DNA of 64,000 bases from Gymnothorax reevesii (Eukaryota; Chordata; Actinopteri; Anguilliformes; Muraenidae): the NCBI GenBank assembly GCA_029721435.1, contig CM056581.1, forward strand, positions 68,620,712-68,684,711. The letters run 5' to 3'. The first letter of the stretch is position 1. Each line of letters starts with the position of its first letter. Below are positions 55,218 through 64,000 of this stretch, one piece after another. Both the position numbers and the translations under genes were made by a program. The notes below the pieces were generated by a model, which worked only from the letters and a program-made list of their open reading frames with translations, made no database searches and was not told the origin of the DNA.

Positions 55218-56110
55218 CACAAAATAGACAAACCGATCAGAATTTGGCAAAAAATATTCAATAGCATTATCCAGCCTGTTGCCTTATATGGCTGTGAAAT
55301 ATGGGGTCCACTCAGTCATCATGACTACACTTGGTGGGACAAGCATCCTATCGAGTCTCTGCATGCAGAATTTTGCAGAACAATACTACATGTCCAAAGA
55401 AAAACACCAACTAATGCATGCAGGGCAGAATTAGGCCAATACCCATTAATAATAAACATTCAAAAAAGAGCACCTAAATTTTGGATGCATCTAAATTCAA
55501 GTCCCGAAGAATCACTACAGTTTCAAGCAACGGAAACTCAAGATCTGAACCCCAAAAAGAGTCCCCTCAGTCAGATGGTCCTGAGACTCACTTACCAATT
55601 AATGCCTAACACCCATCAAACTCAGGCCAGCACTGCTTTACAGACAGAAATTAGAATAAACCAAATCAAACTAACAAAAGATAACTACCTGGAACATTGG
55701 AATATTCAAGCCAAAACACAAACAGACTTAATTGTTATTTGGCCCTAAACCAAAACTACAATTTAGCAGAATATCTCTTCTCTGTCAGATGTACAAAGCA
55801 GAGACAAATCTTAATCACGTACAGGCTCAGTGACCACACATTGGCAATTGAAAAAGGAGGGCACAAAAAAACATGGCTACCCAAAGAAGAACGAATATGT
55901 GGTTACTGTAAGACAGGAGAGGAGGAGACAGAGATGCACTTCCTCCTCCATTGTGAAAAATATGCAGAAATCAGGGAAACACGCTTGAATAAAATATCTA
56001 AAGCCCTAAATATATTCCCAACCTCAGTAATGAAGAGAAGCTGCGAGTTCTCCTCGGAGACGGCCCAACCCCAACAGCCTCACTCGCAGCTCAGTACATC
56101 CATAGTTTTC
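55218..56110 (+). pseudogene. LINE-A ORF2, C-terminal region with a CCHC-like motif
   Basis: It continues LINE-A after the solo LTR: IIQPVALYGCEIWGPLS, then RTILHVQRKTPTNACRAELG. After a stop and frame change near 55745 it continues with ICGYCKTGEEETEMHFLLHC (CX2CX8-9HX4C, a zinc-finger-like motif typical of the C-terminus of several LINE ORF2 proteins). It ends near 56110. Not functional. Confidence 0.82.
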
Positions 56111-56130
56111 ATTCTATTGTTGATTAACAT

Positions 56131-56541
56131 TAAGGGTTCTAATTTCGTAGACCAGGCGCAGGCGCGGCGAATGGGGTGTGTCCAGGCGTATGTTGCAATT
56201 TTGTGTCCGGCGTAGCCTGGTGCAAGTAGCCTACTCCTCTGTCCCGCCTCTGTCTCTCCTTCCAGCGCAAGTTGGCAAAGAAGGCGTGTTTGGGTATAAC
56301 ACAGCCGAGTCAAATATTGCTCATTGGCAAGAGAAACGATGGATAGCGTGTTCCTATTATTACAGTCTGTTGCTGCATAAAAGTTTGGGATTAACATGCA
56401 TGGACAACAATAAAAGATACATTACACATTTATTTTCAATATGTGATCTTAACTCAGTACGAGATCAAAGCAATCAGGCTGTATTCCTTTCTCCCACTAA
56501 AAACGATAAAACCAAAGTGACAATAATAGTAGCCTAGTATT
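56131..56541. other. Non-coding stretch
   Basis: No gene recognised. A GC-rich patch with CAGGCGCAGGCGCGGCG lies near 56152. Confidence 0.45.
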
Positions 56542-57028
56542 AAGCCGCTTGCACACTGGACGCGAAACAAATTTTTCGCTCGACAGATGGCGTTGAAAGC
56601 AGTGTCTTGTGTCCGAAAGTCTAACAAGGTTTTAATATCTCCATGTCCGACAGTCTATTATTGTTTTTAATTTCTTCAAATCTACTGACTCTTTTAGATA
56701 TTATACGTGAATGTTATGATAAGAGGGCTAAGTTCTTCAAGATGAGTACCGAGAATTTCAATCAATGTTTCTGTTTAAGCTCTGCTCAATAAAGTGAGTC
56801 GACATTGGCGCGAGACAATGTACAATGCCTCCGTGTCAGACAGCAAAAAAAGAAAGAAAAAAAAAGCGGATGATTAGAACAGATTGATAACGAAATAAAG
56901 AATAAAAAGAAACATTTTAACAACAGAGCATCCAACGAACACTGCGATTAATTTATTTATGGGTCATCTTTTTTGGATGTTCTGTTGGTTGGTGATGGAT
57001 ATGTATTTTTATTCTTTATTCCGTGATA

Positions 57029-58632
57029 CAAAACCCAAAACCAGTGAAGTTGGCACATTGTGGAAATCGTAAATAAAAACAGAATACAATGATTTGCAAA
57101 TCTTTTTCAACCTATATTCAATTGAATACACTGCAAAGACAAGTTACTTAATGTTCAAACAGGTAAACTTTGTAATTTTTTGCAAATATTAGCTCATTTG
57201 GAATTTGATGCCTGCAACATGTTTCAAAAAAGCTGGCACAAGTGGCAAAAAAGACAGAGAGTTGAGGAATGCTCATCAAACACTTATTTGGAACATCCCA
57301 CAGGTGAACGGGCTAATTGGGAACAGGTGGGCGCCATGATTGGGTATAAAAGCAGCTTCCCTGAAATGCTCAGTCATTCACAAACAAGGATGGGGCGAGG
57401 GTCACCACTTGGTGAACAAATGCCGGAGCTGATTGTCGAACAGTTTAAAAACAACATTCCTCAACGAGCTATTGCAAGAAATTTAGGGATTTCATTATCT
57501 ACGGTCTGTAATATCGTCAAAAGGTTCAGAGAATCTGGAGAAATCACTGCACGTAAGCGACAAGGCCGAAAACAAACATTGAATGCCCGTGACCTTCGAT
57601 CCCTCAGGCGGTACTGCATCAAAAACCGACATCAGTGTGTAAAGGACATCACCACATGGGCTCAGGAACACTTCAGAAAACCACTGTCAGTAACTACAGT
57701 TCGTTGCTACATCTGCAAGTGCAAGTTAAAACTCTACAATGCAAAGCAAAAGCCATTTATCAACAGCACCCAGAAACGCCGCCGGCTTCGCTAGGCCCAA
57801 GCTCATCTAAGATGGACTGATGCAAAGTGGAAAAGTGTTCTGTGGTCTGATGAGTCCACATTTCAAATTGCTTTTGGAAACTGTGGACGTCGTGTCCTCC
57901 GGACCAAAGAGGAAAAGAACCATCTGAACTGTTATAGGCGCAAAGTTCAAATGCCAGCATCTGTGATGGTATGGGGGTGTATTAGTGCCCAAGGCATGGG
58001 CAACTTACACATATGTGAAGGCACCATTAATGCTGAAAGGTACATACAGGTTTTGGAGCAACATTTGTTGCCATCCAAGCAACGTCTTTTTCATAAACGC
58101 CCCTGCTTATTTCAGCAAGACAATGCCAAACCACATTCTGCAAGTGTTACAACAGCATGGCTTCGTAGTAAAAGAGCGCGGGTACTAGACTGGCCTGCCT
58201 GTAGTCCAGACCTGTCTCCCATTGAAAATGTGTGGCGCATTATGAAGCATAAAATACGACAACGGAGACCCCGGACTGTTGAACAACTTAAGCTGTACAT
58301 CAACCAAGAATGGGAAAGAGTTCCACCAGAAAAGCTTCAAATATGGGTCTCCTCAGTTCCCAAACATTTACTGAGTGTCGTTATAAGGAAAGGTGATGTT
58401 ACACAGTGATAAAAAGGCCCCTGTGCCAACTTTTTTGCAATGTGTTGCTGCCTTTAAATTCTAAGTTACTGATTATTTGCAAAAGAAAAAAAGTTTCTCA
58501 GTCTGAACATTAAACATCTTGTCTTTGCAGTGTATTCAATTGAATATAAGTTGAAAAGGATTTGCAAATCATTGTATTGTGTTTTTATCTACGATTTACA
58601 TAATGTGCCAACTTCACTGGTTTTGGGTTTTG
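57029..58632 (+). mobile_element. Tc1/mariner-like transposon (copy T6), one nonsense codon from intact
   Basis: 1604 bp, flanked by TA at 57027-57028 and 58633-58634. Ends CAAAACCCAAAACCAGTG and inverted CACTGGTTTTGGGTTTTG, with inverted similarity extending about 200 bp inwards (for example AATACAATGATTTGCAAATC near 57083). It is the same family as T2 and far better preserved. Confidence 0.93.
57390..58409 (+). pseudogene. Tc1-like transposase (copy T6), one in-frame stop
   Basis: From ATG 57390 (MGRGSPLGEQMPEL) to TGA at 58408-58410, about 339 residues, the normal family length. A paired-like DNA-binding region has QRAIARNLGISLSTVCNIVK and DLRSLRRYCIKNRHQCVKD, with the linker KRQGRKQ. The catalytic part has LWSDESTFQI (first D), FQQDNAKPHSASV (second D) and SPDLSPIENVW (third acidic residue, a DD34E-like spacing). 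A single TAG near 57793 after KRRRLR, where most relatives would have a sense codon, is the only visible lesion. The enzyme would cut and paste elements with the ends above. Whether it was inactivated recently cannot be told from one copy. Confidence 0.92.
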
Positions 58633-58997
58633 TAAATCTGTTCTCATATCAATAGGCCTACTTTTATTTTTTGATGGGTGCCGGACATGGAGTATTCTGT
58701 ATTTCGCGTCGGACAGTCTTGATAGTGCATGAGCTAATTTATTCACACTGACAATGGCCATGGAATTGATTTGCTCTCTGATTGCATGCACTATTTTATC
58801 ACTGCTGTGGAAATAAAGCGTGAATCTGTTCGATCCATCTGAATAATTTTCAAAAGAAACACAACAGTCTTTATTCAGTCTATCTTCAAAGGAAGATAAC
58901 AGAAAAAGACCAAGAAAAGTCGATAGCTCTTTGCATTGACTTTAACTGTAATCAGTCGTGCGAAAAATTTGTTTTGCGTCCAGTGCGCAAGCGGCTT

Positions 58998-59714
58998 TAC
59001 CGAGCATTGAACGTAAGCATTATATATGCACTGCCTGATGCCGAGGCAGTTTGTGGTTGGCTGGAAAAGATGTGGAGTCGATAATTTGCATCATTGATTC
59101 AGTTGCGTTGATTAAGTCAGGTCGACTTTCCATCATGCACGCCAACCGCCTTTGATCTGACACCAGGACAATCGATATAGATACAAAACTTAATGTGCTG
59201 ATTCAGATAGTTACATTAAACAGTGGTTGCTATAATTATTTACTGTATTGAAGTGTGCCTGACATTCTGGAAACCTGCCAGTGAGGTTCCAGTGACATGT
59301 GCGCACTGCGTGCCGGTCAGCCAAATTACCACTGCACAGAAAGTGAACCAGGTTGGAGCTGGCGAGCTTTCTGCGCAACTGCAGTGAAGTCTTTTTATTC
59401 TAAATTGTCACTGTGTCTTGATAAATAAGTGACACCTCCCCCTACTACGCCACCACACCCATCTCGGTGCACGTTCGTCTGTGCACGGTGTTGCACCTAA
59501 CAAAATTACCACTGCGTGCGCTGCGCCACACTTCGCCACCTGCGCTGTGCCTAGTAATTAGAGCCCTAAATGATACATTTTAATAGTATTATCACATTTA
59601 CTATTAATAGAATTAATATTTTCGTTATGATTGTTGTTAATTTGATTGTTCTTGGCATGCTTTGGCAATATGTATTTTTTGAATGTGTCATGCCAATAAA
59701 GCATTTAAATTTGA

Positions 59715-59763
<49 letters not shown>

Positions 59764-60787
59764 AAATGATAGCAATAAACTGCATTTGTCACTGTAAACA
59801 GAAGACAGAGACAGATAAAGTTACTGTACTTAGAAACTTATACGTGGAACTTAACTAGTTTGTTTCCAGCTGAAATTCCAGGAAATCTGAGGAGGGAATC
59901 CTCTGTCAGTTCCTCTGTCCTCTTTTTTTTTTGACTACATCCAAAGTGCACCATGGGAATGATAAACAGTGGACTAATCTGAATGGGCAGCGAGGACATG
60001 ATTGGCTTCACTGCAACTGCTGCAAAAAGAACCCCCAGCACCCCCTGCTGCCCACTGTGATGTACTGCCATAGCCCCTCCTACTCACAAGTACTTAGCTC
60101 TGAGATGCTGTTTGCAAGCTGTTTCCTATCAGAGAAGAACACTGAGCTTTCCATAGCCTTTTTTAAACATGTAAATGTTTTCATATTCTGTTATCTCACA
60201 CAGTTTTCTTTCTAGGGGACCGTGGAATGCGCGGTCACAGAACATGACCGACAAAAGTCAATTAATATGTGGCTTACATTCATGGCAAACTGCAGTCACG
60301 TAACACATGGCCTTAATCCTGTCTCCACAGAGCTTAGCCTAGCTAGCACGGGCTAGCTCAGAGCATGACTTATACAACTTAATGAAGCGTGAAACTAATC
60401 CAGTTTAACAGCTCAAGCTAACAGTAAGTACAGTAGACCAAAGCTATTGCTAGCCTAAGGTAGCCACGAGCAGAGCAATACCCCTCCTAGAACTGTACAT
60501 CACTCGGCCCAGGAGATGGATGAGTGCGGGGATGAGAGAGACAGGAGTCGTGCGGAAATAGATGCCAGAGAGAATGATGACACAGAGAAAAGAGGAATGA
60601 GAGAATAGAGTGATGAAGCTGTAAAATGTTTGGGTCTGTGATGGAGCACCTCTTGGCACCAAATGTCACAATAATGAGCGGGAAGCTCTGCAACAAGCAA
60701 AAGGGACGAGAACCTTTATGGCAAAAAAAATCCAAAAATCCGTAAACCATGCCACACTTCCTTTTGTCCAGTATTTGGTGATGTGAT
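58998..60787. other. Non-coding stretch with an (AG)n microsatellite
   Basis: An (AG)n tract of about 21 units lies at 59720-59762. Elsewhere no gene, RNA or repeat family is recognised. TAGCTAGC motifs occur near 60340. Open frames here lack domains or supporting context. Confidence 0.5.
59720..59762. repeat. (AG)n microsatellite
   Basis: An uninterrupted dinucleotide run. Confidence 0.95.
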
Positions 60788-61601
60788 AAAAGGAGAATTC
60801 CGGAGTGAAATTGACTTGGGGTGTATTGAAACATGATAATGAGTACTAATTTTTGTCGAATACCTCGCATCCGTACGCACGCAACTTTTCCAAAGAAATG
60901 GATTTTTAGCCGAAGCTCCCAACAGGCTTACAATGGGAGTGAATCGGGCATCGCGTTGCCATGCAAAGAAATTGCTGTTTTTCATCATTAACAAGGCTTA
61001 AAGTAGCTCCACACTTCATCGGTAGAATTCCGAGGGCCCTGAAGTTAAAAACGAGGCACTGAGAACTTTGAAAAAGCATGAGTAGTTTATTAAAAAAGAC
61101 TATTTATTCAAACAATACCTTGATGTAGTTTCCAGTCGCCTCCATCTTGAAACTCACAACAAGTCGATTGACGAGCGCGAACTAATAGATTGCAATCTGT
61201 TCCCCATCCTTTCTATTCGTTCGTGCTCGTCAATCGACTTATCGTGACTTTCAAGATGGAGGCGACTGGAAACTGCTTTGAGGTACTGTTTGCATAAATA
61301 GAATTTTTTCATAAACTACCGGTGCATTTTCAAAGTTCTCAGTGCCTCGTTTTAAATGTCAGGGCCCTCGGAATTCTATCAATGGAGTGTGGAGCTACTC
61401 TGAGCCTTGTTAATGATAAAAATATAGCGATTTCTTTGCATGGCAACGCGATGCCCGTTCACAACCATTGTAAGCCTGTTGGGAGCTTCGGCTAAAAAGC
61501 CATTTATTTCGAAAAGTTACGTGCATACGGAGGCGGGGTATTCGACAATATTTAGTACACATTATCATGTTTCATCAATTTCACACCGGAATTCTCCTTT
61601 A
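60788..61601. repeat. Large palindrome (fold-back element), arms about 390 bp
   Basis: The left arm (60788-61175) is mirrored by 61210-61601. Matching landmarks include AAAGGAGAATTCCGG versus CCGGAATTCTCCTTT at the ends, ATTCCGAGGGCCCTGA versus TCAGGGCCCTCGGAAT, and TTTCCAGTCGCCTCCATCTT versus AAGATGGAGGCGACTGGAAA near the centre. The loop is about 35 bp. The right flank has TTAA just after AGGAG's complement and the left has TAAA, so a TTAA-targeting (Kolobok or piggyBac-like) MITE is possible. It is non-coding. Confidence 0.88.
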
Positions 61602-61638
61602 AAGCTAGTGTGCCAATATGAAAAAGAGTGTATTAAGT

Positions 61639-62133
61639 TGTAATGTGAATATAGGCCACTAGATGGCGGTATTTACCTTTTTTTTATTCAGCTCAGACTG
61701 GAGCTAGGTTTAGACATGTCCTGGACATGTCTGGGGCAAGTCCCCGAAAATAAATAAAAAGAGGTCTAAATGTGGGTGGGGTCTGCAAAAGAGTATATAA
61801 GGCAAAGAATTGAGACAGTAAAGGAGTAGGAGAAATTGCAAGGAGAAGGATACATGTGACCAGACCTGTCATTTCTGTTCAAGACCTGTGAAGTTTCTTT
61901 TGTGGATTTTTGCCAGTGTTTGAGTTTTATTTTTTACCTCACCCAGCACATCACCAGGAAACTGTAAATATTTCTGTTTTTTTTTACTAATCAATCTTGG
62001 TCAGTTAGTTAGTTGTTATTAGTCTTTGTGTTTGTTTAAAAATTAAATGTGTTTAAGTTTTTAAAACTGTGTCTGTCATCCCTTGCTGTTGCTGTTGTGT
62101 TGTAGATTGTAATAACAAATTGGGGCCATAACA
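61639..62133 (+). repeat. Gypsy G4, 5' LTR
   Basis: 495 bp, TGTAATGTGAATATAGG to GGCCATAACA, with TATA motif GAGTATATAAGG. Followed by the primer-binding site with the same AAG insertion as G1. Confidence 0.92.
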
Positions 62134-62135
62134 AA

Positions 62136-62156
62136 TTGGGGGCTCAAGGTCCGGGA
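62136..62156 (+). other. Gypsy G4 primer-binding site with 3-base insertion
   Basis: TGGGGGCTC-AAG-GTCCGGGAT, identical in form to G1 and different from G3. Confidence 0.85.
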
Positions 62157-62843
62157 TAGACCATTTTGTGAGTCATTTATTAAAAATCTAAAATTTCAGA
62201 TTGTAAAATTGTTTTTGTGAATTTTCCTATATAATTATATTGACAACAGCAATGGGACCATGGGACCAGACCTGTCATTCTGTTCAAGACCTGTGAAGTT
62301 TTCTTTTGTGGATTTTTGCCTGTGTTAGAGAATTTTCCTCACCCAGGACATCACCAAGGGACTGTAAATATTTCTATTTTCTTAATCAATCTTGGTCATT
62401 TAGTTGTAGATAGTAGTTTAGTCTTTGTTTTTTTCATTAAATGTGTTTAAGTTTTTAAAACTGTGTCTGTCATCCCTTGCTGTTGCTGTTATGTTGTAAA
62501 TGTAATAACAAATTGGGGCCATAACAAAGTGGACACTTAACCGTTAAGAACCCTGAGACTTAGTGATGCGCGGGTCGGCCCGGAACCCGTGGCTCCCGCG
62601 TGTTGACCCGCGGGTCAGGCAGGGCGGGTCAATATTTCAATAACATTTAGCGGGCACGGGTGGGTTGGGCCAAACAGTGGCGACATCTAATTCCCACGAA
62701 ATTGCGAATTGCGCAATTGCGAGCGAACCTTCAGTTCGGCTGGCTGTGTCCAGGAAGCGCGCCGTAATCTCTTAAACCCTGGCACTGTTGACGTGATTTT
62801 GTTTTTGCATGGTTTGGGAAACAAGTAGATCAGAAGGATCTAA

Positions 62844-63579
62844 TAGCTGCGACCTCGCCTAGCATCCGTCACGAGGCCTAGTGTCCATGACTGGTGGTTT
62901 CTTGTACAAGTGTGATGTAGAAATTGGCAAATGACCTCGAAAATCAATAGGGGACCCTTCCTCTGTACCAAGAAGCTTGTTCTAAGATGTAATAGCCATC
63001 CATCAAGTTTAAGTGGAGTTACGGTGCGAAAACTGAGAAATCGGGGCAAAATCGACACTTTTTTGACCAGTGTGACCTTGGGATTCGACAGATGACCTTG
63101 AAAATCAATAGGGAACCCCTCCTCTATACCAAGAAGCTTGTTGTAAGATTTCATAGCCATTCATTGAATTAAACTTGACTTACGGTGCAAAAACCGTCAA
63201 ATCGGGCAAAATTAACACTTTTTTTTACCTTTGTGACCTTGGGATTTGACGGATGACCTTGAAAAACAATAGGGAACACCTCCTGTATGCCCAGAAGCCA
63301 ATTCCAAAATTTTATAGCGATCCATGAATTCTAACTGGAGTTACAGCGCGAAAACCTGTAAAAAAAGGTCGTGACCTCTGTGAACTTGACCTTTGACCTC
63401 GACCTTGTGCATGGACATCACTTTGGTGAAGGTCAATAACTCCTGAAAATTTCATGATGATACGACGACAGGAACATGGAGAAAAAGGTGTCACCGACGG
63501 ACAGACGGACGGACGGACGGACAGACAGACAGACGGACGGACAGACAGAAGCGTTTATAGAGCTGCTTGGTCGCAGCTA
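62844..63579. mobile_element. Non-autonomous element with internal tandem repeats
   Basis: The short inverted ends TAGCTGCGACC (62844) and GGTCGCAGCTA (63579) bound about three imperfect direct repeats of about 165 bp. Each repeat has a TGACCTTGGGAT or equivalent, GAAAATCAATAGGGAACCCC and CCAAGAAGCTTGTT (near 62895, 63060 and 63230). A (GGAC/AGAC)n tract at 63495-63550 follows. No open frame with a domain. Confidence 0.6.
63495..63550. repeat. (GGAC/AGAC)n tetranucleotide tract
   Basis: About 13 units of GACG/GACA type, within the element above. Confidence 0.92.
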
Positions 63580-64000
63580 AAAATACGCCGAGGCCTACAT
63601 TATAAGCTGTGTTGAAAAAATTGCCTAAAAGCCCCCCCCAAAACAATCTTGAAATAAATATAACAGGATACCGCAACACTGTATGGGAGAGTAGGCGATA
63701 GCGCCAGTGCGCCACTGTCATGTTAATTTTGTTCCAATATAACAGCCTGTTTGCAATATTTTGCCTAATGCCATTTCGTTTGGTTGCAAAGATCAGAAAT
63801 CACCGTAAGGTCCAATTAATCGACAGCGCCTAAACTTTGTATTATGAATTCCAGCCAAAAGCCAAATGTATGTTGTGCTCCACTCAAATCCATAGCGTGA
63901 CAGAGGAATCGTTTTTTTCCATTGCAAATCATGTCACACAGACTCGCTGTATTCTTTTTCTCTTGCGTCCTTTTTGTGTCGGGTCGGGTTGGGTTCGGGT

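Larger units (their letters stand above)
45219..56130 (+). mobile_element. LINE-A, long non-LTR retrotransposon, interrupted twice
   Basis: One element can be followed on the plus strand: ORF1 (45219-47454), start of the endonuclease (about 47515-47840), continuation of the endonuclease (about 53311-53690), RT (53718-54672) and C-terminus (55218-56110). The gap 47841-53310 holds another repeat, LINE-B and Tc1 copy T5. A Gypsy solo LTR lies at 54728-55217. Without insertions the element is about 5 kb, near full length. An RT segment containing the YADD-type motif is deleted after 54672. The clade is not assigned; an ORF1 with an SGNH-hydrolase-like domain occurs in CR1/L2-related lineages. Confidence 0.78.
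56542..58997. mobile_element. Non-autonomous DNA transposon hosting Tc1 copy T6
   Basis: The left end AAGCCGCTTGCACACTGGAC and right end GTCCAGTGCGCAAGCGGCTT are inverted repeats with about one mismatch, continuing inwards (AACAAATTTTTCGC). Without T6 it is about 0.85 kb with no coding frame. The superfamily is not clear; a TTAA at 56540-56543 on the left has no matching one on the right. Confidence 0.75.
61639..62526 (+). mobile_element. Gypsy G4, internally deleted element
   Basis: The 5' LTR (61639-62133), primer-binding site and about 120 bp of leader to the first codon of gag are followed directly by the second half of an LTR (about 62266-62526). All of gag-pol is missing. The flanks are AAGT on both sides (61635-61638 and 62527-62530), so this is one insertion that lost its interior, not a tandem array. 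The same 4-bp duplication length is seen in G1. Confidence 0.88.
62531..64000. other. Repeat DNA: GCGGGTCGG-rich element end with a nested tandem-repeat element
   Basis: From about 62555 the phrases GATGCGCGGGTCGGCCC and GACCCGCGGGTCAGG occur, and the window ends with GGGTCGGGTTGGGTTCGGG. These resemble the ends of fish hAT-type elements, but the right end is outside the window. A nested element occupies 62844-63579. No coding frame is recognised. Confidence 0.45.

Noticed and set aside
1..64000. tRNA, rRNA or other structured RNA genes
   Set aside because: I looked for tRNA A/B-box and rRNA-like stretches and found none I could support. The tRNA-Pro-like matches are retroelement primer-binding sites.

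Overview
The window is vertebrate nuclear DNA, almost certainly from a teleost fish. It is AT-rich and intron-dominated, with no bacterial-style operons. It is packed with fish-typical mobile DNA: at least six Tc1/mariner elements, a two-gene PIF/Harbinger element, a Gypsy family with integrase ahead of reverse transcriptase, three non-LTR retrotransposons, MITEs, microsatellites and a large minisatellite. The species cannot be named from sequence alone.

The only convincing host gene is on the minus strand. Two exons of a MAGI-family scaffold protein (membrane-associated guanylate kinase, WW and PDZ domains) lie at 44229-44396 and 11446-11962. Both splice junctions are phase 1, and together the exons make one PDZ domain followed by a proline-rich linker. 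About 32.3 kb of intron separates them. The window left of 11.4 kb lies downstream of the second exon and the window right of 44.4 kb lies upstream of the first, so most of the DNA here is probably intronic to this one gene.

Layout. 1-11 kb: Tc1-like copies, fold-back repeats and MITEs. 11.4-12 kb: MAGI exon. 13.5-24.8 kb: a nested stack in which a non-LTR element sits in a mariner-like fragment. The non-LTR element contains a Harbinger element and a Tc1 element, and the Tc1 element contains a nearly complete Gypsy element with matching 497-bp LTRs. 24.8-31.1 kb: two more broken Gypsy copies. 31.1-34 kb: a decayed gene fragment and a solo LTR with a perfect 5-bp target duplication. 34.5-36.7 kb: a three-exon pseudogene of a family I cannot name. 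39.5-43.5 kb: a 27-bp minisatellite with higher-order structure. 43.4-44.2 kb: a 41-bp array that contains the MAGI splice donor. 45.2-56.1 kb: a long LINE interrupted by another LINE, a Tc1 element and a Gypsy solo LTR. 56.5-59 kb: a non-autonomous transposon hosting a Tc1 copy with one nonsense codon. 60.8-61.6 kb: a palindrome of about 800 bp. 61.6-64 kb: an internally deleted Gypsy element, then a repeat element carrying tandem arrays.

No element looks currently autonomous; every transposase and polyprotein carries at least one stop or frameshift. The most interesting points are the minisatellite that carries copies of the MAGI splice donor, the unnamed multi-exon family at 34.5 kb, the clean nesting order, and the Gypsy family's domain order and variable primer-binding site. 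All similarity calls were made by eye, without database searches.
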